The notes under the pieces: generated by a model
Told to the model about the DNA's origin: nothing
Seen by the model: the letters and a program-made list of their open reading frames with translations, nothing else
Database searches by the model: none
Program-made: the position numbers and the translations under genes
DNA from: Chalciporus piperatus
Lineage: Eukaryota; Basidiomycota; Agaricomycetes; Boletales; Boletaceae
Reading direction: 5' to 3'
Assembly (NCBI GenBank): GCA_038093975.1
Contig: JBBPTG010000065.1
Location: 62,001-126,000 of the forward strand
DNA length: 64,000 nucleotides
Shown here: positions 34,596-46,520 of the stretch, piece by piece
How positions within the stretch are numbered: the first letter of the stretch is position 1
Layout of the letters: the number at the start of each line of letters is the position of its first letter

Positions 34596-35463
34596 ATGCT
34601 CGCAGTCACCCCCATTTTGTCCATTCTACTCGCAGCTGCCATCTCTGTTCGTGCCGACCCTACACCCAGCGAACCATCCCCAGGAAACGTTTACATCGAA
34701 GGGCAACCATGCCCTATTTCTTGGGCGGTTGATACTACCGGGCTCTGGACAACAATGAACATCGAGCTCATGACGGGAGACAACTTGGAGATGGTGTACT
34801 TGACTAGTATGTTTTTTTTTCTCCTTTTTCGTACACCGCTCGTAGATAATCTGATGCGTGATAACGATAGCCGTTGCGACCGTTGACGGAACCAAAGACA
34901 CGACCTTCTCGTACACCTGCCCAAAGGTCAGTAGCAATGCGCAGTGTCATACCCGGGCCTAGAGTTCACTCATATATCCGATCTTTGAATAGGTTACCCC
35001 TCACTCCCCGATCTACTTTTACCAATTCACAACACCGGGTTCTGCCGACAAGACTTGGACGGGTCGTTTCACGATCACCGACACCCCCAAGGACATCGTT
35101 CCTCCCTCCCAGTCGACTCAGCCAGACGGTCAGCCAATTCCTTGGGGGACTGGTTCCCTCGTCAACGGAACTTCTACCTCATCATCCGCGTCATCCTCGC
35201 CTTCGGGTTCGGCTTCCGGGTCGGCATCATCGCCTGCGGGTGTTTCGCCCCCTGCTACTCCTCCTTCGACGCCGACAATCACTCCTGGGTCTCCTCTGTT
35301 GTCGCCTGCTCCTTCCGTCGTTTTCGTCACGACGAGCACGCCGTCGGCGAGCGCGCTTCCAAAGGGAAACAGCGCGATGGCTACCCTCTCCACGTCGAAC
35401 ATCCTCTCCCAGACTGTCCTTGCTCTCGGACTTTCTGCACTTGGATTCGTTATGATGTTCTAG
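34596..35463 (+). CDS. Secreted Kre9/Knh1-like GPI-anchored Ser/Thr-rich protein
   Basis: Three exons (34596-34806, 34871-34926, 34993-35463) give 245 residues. A signal peptide (cleavage probably after SVRA) leads into the Kre9/Knh1-type domain: GNVYIEGQPCPISWAVDTTG, then TVATVDGTKDTTFSYTCPK, then HSPIYFYQFT and WTGRFTI. A Ser/Pro/Thr-rich stalk follows, and the protein ends with a hydrophobic tail (ILSQTVLALGLSALGFVMMF) without a basic end, typical of GPI addition. Proteins of this type are cell-wall or plasma-membrane mannoproteins; Kre9 itself acts in beta-1,6-glucan assembly, but the basidiomycete members are not well characterised. Confidence 0.85.
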
Positions 35464-35551
35464 ATCACGTCATGAAGGCTCTTCGATGGATACGAACTCT
35501 GCCAGGATACCCATTCTCGCATACACACACCGTCTTCTTCTCTTCTCTTCC

Positions 35552-35590
<39 letters not shown>

Positions 35591-35993
35591 CTGCACTCGC
35601 ACACACTTGGATCTCTATCCGCCGCCACTCGTTTTTAAAGTTGATCGCTAATGGGCAATATCTATTTGCGACTATTGGACAGCGCGATAGGAAAGCATCT
35701 GCTTGATATTTGTTCTTTGGCTTTGTACGGGGCTCGGAGCATTTTTTTTCGGGTTTGTAGGGAACTTTTTTCTTTCTTTCTTTCTTCGGACTGTACATAG
35801 CCTCTAGCTCTTCAGTGAACATTTGTGTTCGGTGGAATTGTCCAGTTGCCTAATCTTATATCACACAGTGTAACTATCGTTCTTCATGATTAGATAAATG
35901 CTCTCGATCCTTGTGGTTCTTCGTTCTCCTCGAGAGTTTAGGCTAATGCGGTCGTGTAGGTCAATCGTATCATGTTCATGGGAGGATGGAGGG
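35464..35993. other. Convergent 3' intergenic with CT tract
   Basis: Lies between the 3' ends of the GPI-protein gene (plus) and carboxylesterase 1 (minus). It contains the CT microsatellite and, near 35770, a run of TTTC repeats. No coding. Confidence 0.5.
35557..35588. repeat. (CT)n microsatellite
   Basis: About 16 perfect CT units, embedded in a longer pyrimidine-only run from about 35530. Confidence 0.95.
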
Positions 35994-38091
35994 CTACGCA
36001 CCTTCTCCTGGTAGGACCTTGACGATCTCCATGAGCGAGTCCCATCTGTTGTCCTCAACCCATGCGATCGTCTTATCTTCCTTGAGCGTGAGCGCCTGGT
36101 TGGCAGGCCTCGTAGGCTTCCTATCGCGCTCGACTATCTCAAACTCCTTGTCGATAGCATCCAACCAAGCAACCGCCACCTCCTTCTGGGAAGCAGTCAT
36201 ACTCGGCACGCGAAGTGCCCAGAAAGGACGATCCGTAGCGTGCGTCACATATCCTACACAGAAAGCACCCATCAGTCAACCGCCCCCCAATCCACACACG
36301 CGCACAAGTACGTTCATCCTCGCGTATGACTCGTTTTTTTGCACTCACCTTTAGGTCTCACCTGCTCAGGCGTCCACCTAATCTCATACCTGAACACCGG
36401 GAACCCAGCCTTTGAAAAGTCCCGAACGAACATCCTCACAGGAACATGCACCTGTCCATCACTCAAAATCTCCCCCATCAACCTCTCCGCCTCCTCCGCG
36501 CTCGCGCTCTCCGACAAGGTCCTATACATTCCTACCAAGCCCTCCGCGATCGGCCTTGGATAATACCTCAACACGTTCGGGAACACGTCCTTGGGTCCAT
36601 GAACCGGATGCGCGATCGCATAGAGGTACCATTCCTCTGATAGATCTCCGATCGCGATGCTTGTCATGCCTTTCTCGCGGAGTTTGAGAGCGAGTTGGCC
36701 GGAGCGTTGCCAGGTCATTGGGTCTGGTGAGGTAGGGATCCAGGCACCGTCGAGACAACCACGGTAAGTGCCGTTGTCGATTCCGACGATGTCTGTTTCG
36801 ATGAAATGGAGGAGTTTGGTGGCGGGGACGAGCTTGGGGTCGCGGAGGGTGGGGAGGGTGGTGGGTGAGGTGGGGTCGAGGTTGAGGACGCGGCAGAGGG
36901 CTTCGTATTGAGGACGTAGTTCGGCGGCAGTCTTGGGGATCGTTCTGTTTGAACAAGCATGTGAGGAAATGGCCGTAAATTTCAAAGGAAAGCAAATTCA
37001 CAGAATCGCGTTGGATTGAAGGACAGCTGATTTGATAGGGGACTTTTGGCCCTCTGGGAGATGAGAGATGTGATGGAGGATCTGGTGAACCGAGTGGGCG
37101 CCTTCGAGAGCGTGAGTGAACCTCATCGTCGACATCACATCCCCGTCCTCTTCACTTACCAGCCGACAATCCAGACAGCTGCACATTGGCCGGATCACCT
37201 GCCGAAACCCCCCATCAGCTCCCCCACTCACCAAGTTCCAAGAAAACAACACTCTCACCGCCAAACGCCTCGATGTTCTCCTGAATCCACTGCAATGCAA
37301 GCCACTGATCCTTGAACCCAAAGTTCCCATCGATCTTGGGCTCATCACACGCAAGGAAACCGAACACCGAAAGTCGATATCCGATGTTCACCCAGACTTC
37401 TGAACGTTCTTGAGCGACGTATTGTGCTTGAGAACTCAACCCGTGGGGAGAACCGAACTGGAGGAATCTGGGCATGAGGAGGTAAGTTTGGGGATTTCGT
37501 CGTGTCACTGTAGAGTTCGCCAAGAAAGGGGGTGCGTACCCGCCGTGGATGTAAACCTTGACAGGGAACTTTGATTCCGGATTGAAAGATGACGGGGAAG
37601 CGATGTTCACGAACAGACTGTTGACTCAGGTATCAGTATCTTCAAACACTCAAACTTGATCGAATGCATACGGATCCTCCGAGGGCAGACCGTAACCTTT
37701 CCTATCAATAGGAGCAACTGCTGCTCCTTGTCCATCGTTGGAAGGTTGATAACAGTCTAGTCGGATCAAGTCAGCGCATGTGTTGCCTTGCGACGTGATA
37801 TTCACTTGCGTTTGGTCTCGTAGATGTAGTCCTTGTCTTCGTAGCGATAGCCCTCAGGCAACGGTTCCGGGTCTGTGAACCTCACAGGAGGCAACGCATA
37901 CGGAACCTCTGGATCGAGCGATAGACTCGAAGTGAGCTCTCCCGACCTCAACCGAATTAATCTCCCTTCCACGTACCAAGGAATACGGCCGCGCCATTAG
38001 TCGTCCGACCACCCCTGATCGACCCGTGCTTTGTTTCGACGACGACCTTGACGCCTTTCTGCAATTCGTCGGGAATGTGTGGGCTAGACAT
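35994..38091 (-). CDS. Type-B carboxylesterase/lipase 1
   Basis: Nine exons (37977-38091, 37810-37908, 37672-37756, 37540-37617, 37259-37467, 37160-37198, 37002-37101, 36349-36944, 35994-36253) give 526 residues. Alpha/beta-hydrolase of the carboxylesterase family, hydrolysing carboxylic esters. The N terminus has VVVETKHGSIRGG and EVPYALPPVRF. The oxyanion loop VKVYIHGG is followed by EVWVNIGYRLSVFGFLA, the nucleophile elbow SGLSAG (Ser near residue 206) and a late His in VTHATDRPFW. No signal peptide is seen, so it is probably cytosolic. The intron after exon 2 starts with GC (AAAC|GCAAGT), whereas the paralog at 42.7 kb has GT at the same place. The two proteins have the same length, and most exons match base for base in size. 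Confidence 0.9.
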
Positions 38092-38477
38092 CGCTCTCAA
38101 AGGGTACAACGAACAACTTGTGATTTACTGAGAGGACCTGACGACGCCCAGGCCCAGCGGATTCTCCAATTTATCTACGCGACATGGTATCACGTTGCTT
38201 GCTTGTGAGAGCCAAGGTCACTATCACGGGAACAAACGTCGATGTGGTCGATTGCTAAAAAGAGAACGACCGCGAGGAGGATACGTCTACCGCGGGAGTC
38301 CTGCGGCGCTCCTCATTCTTACCTGGGAGGACTCGAGAGTTCGAGATCGTCGGAAGCAGAGTGTTGAGATATAAACATTTCGTTGTACATACATTCGCGC
38401 AGTTTCGTTCCGTCAGTTCTACTGACATTATCCTACATCAATGTCCTACATCAATATCGCAGAGTCGCTACCCTCAG
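38092..38477. other. Intergenic
   Basis: 386 bp between the start of carboxylesterase 1 and the end of the deacetylase gene. A short plus-strand frame (38026-38208) overlaps the esterase start and is not considered real. Confidence 0.35.
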
Positions 38478-40097
38478 TTACTGGCTTGGGGTGTAGCCTT
38501 TGGGCATCCTGGCGCCTGGAGTTGGGGCAACCCTCGATCGGAATTCTTCGGACATCTCGTGCAAGGTAGCCCACTGGACGCCTTCGTGTGTGTTGACCCA
38601 ATCGATGAAGCGTTCCTGGATACCAAATTAACATCTCGGTGTTGGAAACTCGACTGTGGACTGTACTTACCAGCATCATGAGGACATGAGGACGACTGTA
38701 GAGTGATGGTCAGCTTCATATTCCTCCTTTTCATGGAGGTGCTTCCTTACCCGCTCACGTCAGGGTGAATGGTAAGGGGGAAGATAAAGTTTTCCTCCTC
38801 CCTGGGACCAAGTAAGCTTCGAAGAGAACGAGGGATGGATGGGTTCATACCTGTACAGGTACGTGAACATATCTTTCCAGAGCTGCTCGACATCTCGGGC
38901 GTTCACCTGGTAATAAAAGCTTAGGGGGCGTCGCCAAGCCACTGACAGTATTTTGTACGCACCCAACCGTGTGAGTTCGAGCTCGCCTTAATGAACCTAA
39001 TGGATAATTAGGACTCGGACCGTTGGTGACTATGTGCACTCACATCATCGGTGGCAAGTCGTCGAGATACCTGCGTTGTATGCGAATGGCATCAGTCTGC
39101 GAATGCTCAAACTGGACAAAGAACCCACCAGTTAGCAGGAATTTCGACAATGCCGGTGTCATTCCCTTTCACAAGAGGCTTCATCCAATCATGTGCCTTT
39201 GCCGAGTAGTTGATATTGGTCCAGGTATCTTCGTCTCGCAAGTAGTAGGCTTGAGAGCTGACGGAGATCAGATCATAGAAACAAGCTTTACCAGGGATGA
39301 GACTTACTCGTGGCACATGTTGGAGTGATCTGGGCGCAGCAGCATCATTAGAAGGCGATCAGCACCGCGAGAGGAAGCTACTCAACCATATTCGATGCCT
39401 TTCTCAATAAGAAGGGCAGTGCCTTCTTTGCTTGTTTCCCACCAAGGTGCGACGCTTCCTTTAGGTGGCTTTCCAAAGTTGAAGTCTGTAAGGAGTTTGT
39501 AGGTATGATCCAAAATGTCTCGTTGTTGCTCAAGGGTCATGGCTGTCGGGTTCTGTCGCGATAGGTGTCGGAACTAGCGACTGTGCAATAAGTTAGGCGG
39601 CATACCTCGTGGGAGTACCCGTGAAGTCCACTAAGGACGAATGAGTGGTCAATGAAACGACAATGAAACGAAAGTGGAATATTAGATACGAACATCTCGT
39701 GTCCAGCGTCACGGACTGCAGCCATCTCATTTGGGAACGTCTCCAAACTGTGACCTGAATGCGGCAACATTGTAAGGAGACGGAGCGACGAATAGGAGCA
39801 TTTGATATACTCACCAGGAATGAACCAAGTGGTTTTGAGTCCATACTTTTTGAAAAGTTTGAGCAGTCGGACTGTTCCAACTTCTCCAGCATAGATACCC
39901 TGGTATGCTGTGTAAATGAGCTGAAGTGGCAAAATATCAAGATCGACGCACTCGGGAGATATCAAGGGGAGAATCCTCTCCACCATAGGAACCGAGCCTA
40001 GGGAGGTCAGAGACGTTCCGTAATATCGGAAATGACCATACCAGCCTGCGACTGCGTCGACGTCGACACCAAAACCTACGAGGACCTTTCGGGGCAT
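38478..40097 (-). CDS. Polysaccharide deacetylase family protein
   Basis: Fourteen exons, all in phase, give 306 residues: 40042-40097, 39952-39997, 39815-39899, 39694-39754, 39606-39630, 39387-39552, 39308-39329, 39129-39257, 39044-39070, 38963-38996, 38851-38906, 38751-38801, 38671-38695 and 38478-38615. NodB-like fold (carbohydrate esterase 4 superfamily), close to the cytosolic group annotated as peptidoglycan or chitin deacetylase-like. Metal-site motifs are GVDVDAVAGW (Asp pair) and LHGYSHE (HxxxH). Further family blocks are EVGTVRLLKLFKKYGLKTTW, KPPKGSVAPWWETSKEG, VEIPANWYLDDLPPMM and LTIHPDVSGRPHVLMML. No signal peptide, so it may act on a soluble amide rather than cell-wall chitin. 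It lies between the two carboxylesterases, in the same orientation as the first. Confidence 0.85.
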
Positions 40098-40861
40098 GAT
40101 GAGTACGCGGGATATAGAATGTTGTTTCCGAGTTCGGGGGCAGTTGGTCACTGGTTTATATGTGGTCTCGGTCGATCATATCTGATAGTAGAGAGGGACA
40201 GACCCGCTGGCGCGTGATCACTGATCGATGATCATTGTCTCGGATGTCCGCTGTCTGTCTGGCCCCAGTCTCACTCCGCTTAGTACATCGACCGGGAAAG
40301 ATAAGGGGGCGGAAAAAAACCCGAGTCTTCGCCCTTGGCTTGGGCATTCAGAAGTCGGAACATACCAGCCAACCTCCGTCTATTGTCGCGAAAAGTGCGT
40401 TCAAGGTGTTGATCAAGCCTGACTTGTTTTCCGAGTGCGGCGGCAGTTGGTCTGGCATTTGCCAAAGTGACAGTTCATGCTCCCCCCCTGTCTGTCCGAT
40501 CCACGAGTCCGCCTCTAAGATCTGAGACATGTTGCCTGGCACCTGCTCTTGGCACGGATGTCTGATAAGGATATCCCTTGCTTGGACTTCGGTGGTATAC
40601 ACCAGCCAGCGGGCCTCTGACAGTTGTTGCACCTGCGCTAGTGCTCGAGATGTTGATCGGGTCTAAAACTACTTAGTAGGTGTTCTAGCAATGTTCTATC
40701 CAGAGTGCTGTTTCAGACTCCGATAGCAAGGAATTCCAAGCCACGGAATCTTTCCGGAAACAAACACCGACTGGTCTTAAGCACCCCGTTGCCATACTTA
40801 AACACAAATTCGTGCACCAGATATCAAATGAAGAACCGCGTACCGTGATTCTGGATACCAG
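40098..40861. other. Intergenic between deacetylase and broken permease
   Basis: No gene is recognised; short frames on both strands lack domains. Upstream exons of the decayed permease may lie here, but nothing could be assigned. Confidence 0.3.
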
Positions 40862-42160
40862 GTGGGCAACTCGCAGCTCAAACGTCTTGGAGCCGAGTCC
40901 GAAGTCGGTCAAGTGACACCTGGAGACGCACCGTGCTGCATCCAGATGCTGGCAACCACTGCCTTTGCTATCTCAATCACAGTGGGCGTCATTGGATCTG
41001 TGACGTCTACGTTCTCGTTTCCTCTCGTTTCGGGTGTGTCCCCATCACTTATTGCGATGTTCGATATCAAAGAGAAGCAGGCGGTGGAGATGGTTGATCC
41101 CATGTTTCTTCGTCATGACCGTAGCCCTTTCCATGGCCGAACTAATGTCTTCCATGCCGTAAGTCGGCGTTCCTCTGCTTACAGGCGTCTCCCCCGAAAC
41201 GATCGAGACCTCAGGACATCCGCCGGACTTAACTACTTCTCGGCGAAACTAGCCCACTCCTTTGGCGAGTTGAATCACCGGGTGGGCGAATATCACAGGT
41301 CTAGTCACCCTAGTCTGTTCAATAGACTTTACATGGTTCGTCTTCCTGTTCATCTCATCGAGCTTGTCTGACGACAGAACCAACAGCGCGCAGATGATCG
41401 CTTCCGCGATCACGGTTGGGTCTGATGGGGCCATTGTGCCGACCGCAGGCGAAACACGACTCGACCTCTTCTATGTCGTGGTTAACGGTATGTCGATATA
41501 TGTTCGTAGCAGCCGTGTTATTGAGAAAAATTACGAAGTGGGGGCTACCGTCGCTGCTATTGTTGCTTTGCTTGTGTGCTCGGGCGAGAATTGGGTGTCA
41601 ACGAAGGATGCCTTCACCTTATTTGAGAATAACACAGGCTTGACTGATAGTATACAGTCGTGTGATCTACTCGGATGTATCGCTGACTGCACTCAGATGG
41701 CCGGGCATTCTTGATGGCCTTCACTCCTCCAATGTGGACACTCGCGGGTTGTAAGTTAATCTCGTTTTGACGTGGAGTTGTGTCTGAGCTGTATCAGATG
41801 ATTCTGCTGTCCACGTTTCTGAAGAAGTAGCCGGTGCACAACGCAGTGCGCCAATCGCAATCATTCTTGGAGTGGCTATCGCTGAAATTCTCGGATGGCC
41901 CATTCCGCCCCGTGCCCTTGCGACGCAATCGGTTTCAGCTTCATCATCGTTGTACAGGTAAGTCGACCGTGGTGCACGAGCAAGCGATTCGTCTCGTCGT
42001 CTGTTCTATCCGTTTGACACAGGAGCCGCGCAATTTATTGATACGATCGCGTCCGAGTCGTTTGGTGGGGCAGAGTCCAAGGGAGAAACGAAGGAGCTCT
42101 GATGGGGAGGCCTGTCAGAAATATTCCTTGGACTTTCCATTACCATTTGATTACCAGCTA
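40862..42160 (+). pseudogene. Amino-acid/GABA permease (APC family) remnant
   Basis: Successive blocks of a fungal amino-acid/GABA permease occur in order but in shifting frames. They are QLKRLGAESE, LATTAFAISITVGVIGSVTS, WLIPCFFVMTVALSMAELMS, TSAGLNYFSAKLA, ITGWANITGLVTLVCSIDFT, QMIASAITVGSDGAI, VAAIVALLVCSGENWVSTKD and YDSAVHVSEEVAGAQRSAPI. In the intact family these form one 12-helix transporter. Here the frame changes between blocks without introns that could explain it, and a TGA replaces the usual Trp just before ITGWANITG (near 41273). It is therefore a broken copy, unlikely to give a transporter. The 3' boundary is approximate. Confidence 0.8.
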
Positions 42161-42737
42161 CTCTGATGTGAGCGGGTACGGAAGGAGTGGAGCGTAAAAG
42201 TACTCCACATCCGTTCACATGTTCTTTTGATGTTCGTCGTTCTCGCCCTGCATCTCGTGGTCGTTTTTCAGGGACATTTTTCGTCGAGGACTTCACATGA
42301 GTGACCATACAAAGATGGCCGAAGATTTCCGATCGTGGATGAGCCTAGCCCTGCGTGCCTAGAACCCCGAGGGCATGAAGAAGAGAGTCCCTAGCGATGC
42401 CAGCGGACCTCTACTTCACGATCGTGTCACTGGAAATCAAGTACAACACGGGTGTCTCCGAGTCCCTACCGAGTCCCTACATTCCATTCCATCCGATTCT
42501 TAGTTCCCTCGGACTCTTCAGTCCTAGGAGCGCCGTACGCCGTTAGGACCCCCGTGATCCCCCATCATGACGATGACCACTCTACTTTAGGCAATCCCAC
42601 GATTGATTGCTCCCGTGATGGTCACCCCGCATCTCACGACTGATGAACGTGATGTGTACCTCGCATACATAAAGGGCAGAGCGTCCATTGGAAAGGAAAG
42701 GAGTATTGTTGGTTTACCCCAGACCATTTCTCGAGAG
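42161..42737. other. 5' flank of carboxylesterase 2
   Basis: No coding is recognised; the frame upstream of the esterase start (42603-42737) is open but lacks conservation with the paralog's upstream region. Confidence 0.3.
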
Positions 42738-44809
42738 ATGTCTGTTCCGCACATTCCTGAAGATTTGCAGAAGGGCGTGAAGGTGGTCGTCGAGACACAG
42801 TATGGACGTCTGAGAGGTGGCCGGACTACCAACGGGGCGGCTGTATTCCTCGGTGCGTGGATTGGAGTAGAATCATGAGATCGGGAGAACTTACTCCATG
42901 ATACAGAGGTTCCGTATGCATTGCCACCTGTGAGGTTCACAGACCCGGTAGCATTGCCTGAAGGCTACCGCTACGAAGACAAGGATTACATCTACGAGGC
43001 CAAACGTAAGTCATCGGCGTCCAGCGGCACATACGGGAACTGATTCTATTTGAACAGGCTGCTATCAGCCGTCTAATGATGGACAAACGGCAGGTGTGGC
43101 ATCCTCAGATTTCGTATCTGCGTGTAAGTTGACGGCGATTTGACTCTAGGCATCCCTGATGCGGAAAAGTTTGGTTTCGGTGAACCCTCCGAGGATCCGT
43201 GAGTATGCAAATGTAACTTGCAATACTGACTGAGATCTTTGATAGCTTGTTCGTGAACATCGTCTCCCCATCATCTTTCAGTCGGGAATCGAAGTTCCCT
43301 GTCAAGGTCTTCATCCACGGAGGGTGCGTTCATTTCCTTGGATTGAGTCGGTGTTGATGTAACTGCTATTCAGTTTTTTACAGTTCGGTTCTCCCCACGT
43401 ACTGAACTCTCAGGCACAATACGTCGCTCAAGAACGCTCAGAAGTCTGGGTAAACATTGGATACCGTCTTTCTGTCTTCGGTTTCCTTGCATGCGATGAG
43501 CCTAAGATCGACGGGAACTTTGGGTTCAAGGATCAGTGGCTTGCACTCCTGTGGATCCAGGAGAACATCGAAGCCTTCGGAGGTGCGCTGGATCTGGGAT
43601 CTGGTCGGTTCTACAACTCATGATTGTACTTGTAGGTGATCCGACAAACGTGCAGCTTTCTGGGGTGTCGGCTGGTAAGTGACTTGCGCTGGGATCAATA
43701 GGTTCGCTTACGTTCTCGAAGGGGCCCACTCCGTTCACCAGATCCTTCACCATATATCTCATCTCCCAGAGGGTCAGATGTCCCCTATCAAATCGGCTGC
43801 CCTCCAATCCAATGCGATGCTGTAAGTTTCCTTTCCTTGAAACCGACGCCTCGATTATCTTGCTGACTTTCTCCTCTATACAGATCGAACCCTAAGACCC
43901 CTGCCCAACTCCGTCCTTTGTATGAATCCCTCTGCCGCGTCCTCGACCTCGACCCCGCATCAACTACCGCCCTCGAGACCCTCCGCAACCCAGAGCTTGT
44001 CCCAGCCACCAAACTCCTCCACTTCATCGAAACCGACAAAATGGGTATTTACAACGGCACCTACCGTGGTTGCCTCGACGGCGTCTGGCTTCCCACCTCC
44101 CCTGACCCAATGACCTGGCAACGCTCCGGACAACTCGCGCTCAAGCTCCGCGAGAAAGGCGTCAAGAGCATCACTACTGGAGAGACCCTTGAGGAATGGT
44201 ACATGTTCTCGATTTCACACCCTATCAGTGGTCCACAAGATATCTTCCAGAACATCTTGCGGTACTACCCTCAACCAGTTGTCGAGCAACTCGTGACAAA
44301 GTACCGCGCGGTCCCCGATGATGCGAGTGCAGAGGAGGCGAAGCGCTTGATTGGTGATATTTTGAGTGATGGACAGGTGTACATCCCCGTGCGGATGTTC
44401 ATGCGCGATTTCCACAAGGTTGGGTTCCCGGTGTTTAGGTACCAGTTCAGATGGAGTCCTGAGCAGCTGAGACCTCAAGGTGAGGCAAACGCGCAAGGAT
44501 AAACATGCGTGTGAACGATGACTGACTCTGGCTCCGTCCTTTTCTGTAGGTTTGGTGACGCATGGCACGGATCGTCACTTTTGGGCACTCCGCTCTCAGA
44601 GCTTGACTCCCTCCCAGAAGGAAGTGGCAGTGGCTTGGTTGGACGCTGTCGACAAGGAATTTGAGATGCTTGAGCGCGAGGGAAAGCCTACGCGACCTGT
44701 TAACCAAGTACTCACGCTCAAGGAAGATCAGACGATCGAATGGGTTGAAGACCCGAGGTGGGATTCGCTTATGGAGATCGTCAAGATCCTACCTGGTGAA
44801 GGTTCGTAA
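42738..44809 (+). CDS. Type-B carboxylesterase/lipase 2
   Basis: Ten exons (42738-42852, 42907-43005, 43058-43093, 43150-43198, 43246-43323, 43374-43582, 43636-43674, 43722-43821, 43884-44479, 44550-44809) give 526 residues, the same length as the divergent paralog at 36-38 kb. Start MSVPHIPEDLQKGVKVVVE. It has the oxyanion loop VKVFIHGG, nucleophile elbow SGVSAG and late His in VTHGTDRHFW. No signal peptide was seen. Exons 3 and 4 (36 + 49 nt) equal the single 85-nt exon 3 of the paralog; a 56-nt intron splits them. ATG at 42738 was chosen because it aligns with the paralog's start. Substrate unknown. Confidence 0.9.
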
Positions 44810-45163
44810 CTTTCTGCGTTCTATGACGATGTGGATTAACCTATGATGAATTAATCGTTAGCATGAACTTTCGAAGATCAGTTGGATGTATCATTATGAA
44901 TAAGGTGTTTAAGAAGTTCGGCTGGTATCACACAACTGCGTAGTAATACTAAATGATGAGGGTTTGACGTGTAAATTCAAGTCTTCCATATGCTGTCGGG
45001 GATACTGAACGGATTCACTCACCATGGGTCCTGGTACATCGGGGAACAACCCGTTTCACGATCTATTCCCGTCGCTGCTGGCAAGATTACAGATCCCGAG
45101 TGAAGAGGTCTATATAGGACAGTGGCCAACCTTTACCTCAACCCGCCTCCTGTCTCAGCACCC
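44810..45163. other. Intergenic
   Basis: Spacer between carboxylesterase 2 and the AhpD-like gene. An open frame from 45024 precedes the chosen ATG in another frame and is probably 5' UTR. Confidence 0.3.
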
Positions 45164-46094
45164 ATGGCTCACATCGCGACCCCAGAATTTCTATCTCACC
45201 TCAAGGCCTTGTATCCCCCTCAGTCCACATACGTCAAAAGCCCATGGTACGCCGTCGCCGCCATCACATTCAGCGCGAGCAACTGCCCTGAAGCAGTCCC
45301 GCTCGTGCTCGAGTACGTCTTGAACGATCTCGCCACGATCGGAGCTTCGCTGGAAGATCGATTGACCGCAGCACGCAAGATACGTGACGCGATTTTCAAG
45401 TCTGGCATGATCTGCGGATTCCCAAAAGTTCGCATTGCTTCGTAACATCCCCGAGTGTTTGACACCGATCGTTTGTTTCATGAACCATTGTGTATCATGT
45501 CGGACGCGAGTAGGTCATCAACGCACTCATGTTGCTTCATGAAAGGGCGCCGGAGCTGAGAGATACAGAGACGTTGAGGTGTGCTGCGCACGCTACATGT
45601 GTGCCTCCACCACTTCTAAACTCGAGTTAATACCTTCCCAGAAATCCAGATCCCTCAATCGAGGAGCTTGCCCAGGCAGGAAAGAACTACTTCGATCAGA
45701 CATACGGAGAGACGGCCGCAAGCACTCAAGCCTTGCTCAGCTCTATCTACCCTGACCTCGGTATGTTACATCCTGCTCCACATCAACCCCATAGACACTC
45801 GAAATATTAACCCTGGAACCGCCTCGTGCCTTACACCCAGGGTATTATGTCTCTCGTTTCGGGTACGGGTATTGCTATGCATACATGGGTGTGACTTCAC
45901 CTATGGAAACATCCTTTGCGATGATCGCAGCCTTGATCGCCATCGATACGCCTCGCCAAATTGGATGGCATTTGAATGGCGCCATGAGGAACGGGGCAAC
46001 GAGGGAGGAAGTGAGAGCTGTTCGATCCATAGCAATTGATATCTCGAAAGCGGCTGGCGTATCTTGGAAGAATGAGATCCCTGATCTTAGTTAG
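45164..46094 (+). CDS. AhpD-like/carboxymuconolactone decarboxylase-type protein
   Basis: Four exons (45164-45427, 45514-45578, 45642-45760, 45841-46094) give 233 residues. All-helical AhpD-like fold. N-terminal half: MAHIATPEFLSHLKALYPPQ, LEDRLTAARKIRDAIFKSGM and INALMLLHERAPELRDTETL. C-terminal CMD-type region: RFGYGYCYAYMGVTSPMETS, then IDTPRQIGWHLNGAMRNGAT, as in fungal CMD-domain proteins. The CxxC pair of peroxidase-type AhpD is absent, so a thiol peroxidase role is unlikely. No targeting signal is evident. Function in fungi is not established. Confidence 0.8.
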
Positions 46095-46518
46095 GTTTCT
46101 TCATACACCGAACTCGACGATTCATGACATCGTAATTAACGTTTTAACTGTCAAGAAGGGAGTTAGCTTGAAAAGCTCTCTCCGAGTCACTCCTACAATC
46201 ATCGGTCAATCCCAGTCCCCACATATCCTTGCCTTCCGGTTCATACACGCCATCATCGGTATTGCCGCGGCGGGTTCGTCTAATATGGGGCTGATAGCCT
46301 TGAATTTGCCTGGGAAACATGCGGATAGAGTCGGACCTGAGCAATGCATGGGTTTCAATACACGGAGTTTGGGTCTTAGCTCTGACAGAGGAATAATTGC
46401 CCCCATGAGTCTTCATTATGTAATCGACACCTTTGAGCGCAGGCTAAGACGTGCATGCTCGCTATATTCTCACCATTTTGAAATTTGGACATGGAGTGAG
46501 CTACTAATAACATTTATT
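46095..46518. other. Intergenic before the MITE
   Basis: No recognised gene; the open frame from 46036 simply continues the AhpD-like 3' region in another frame. Confidence 0.3.
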
Positions 46519-46520
46519 TA

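Noticed and set aside
36522..37001. Arg/Pro-rich minus-strand frame of 159 codons
   Set aside because: Out-of-frame shadow of exon 8 of carboxylesterase 1.
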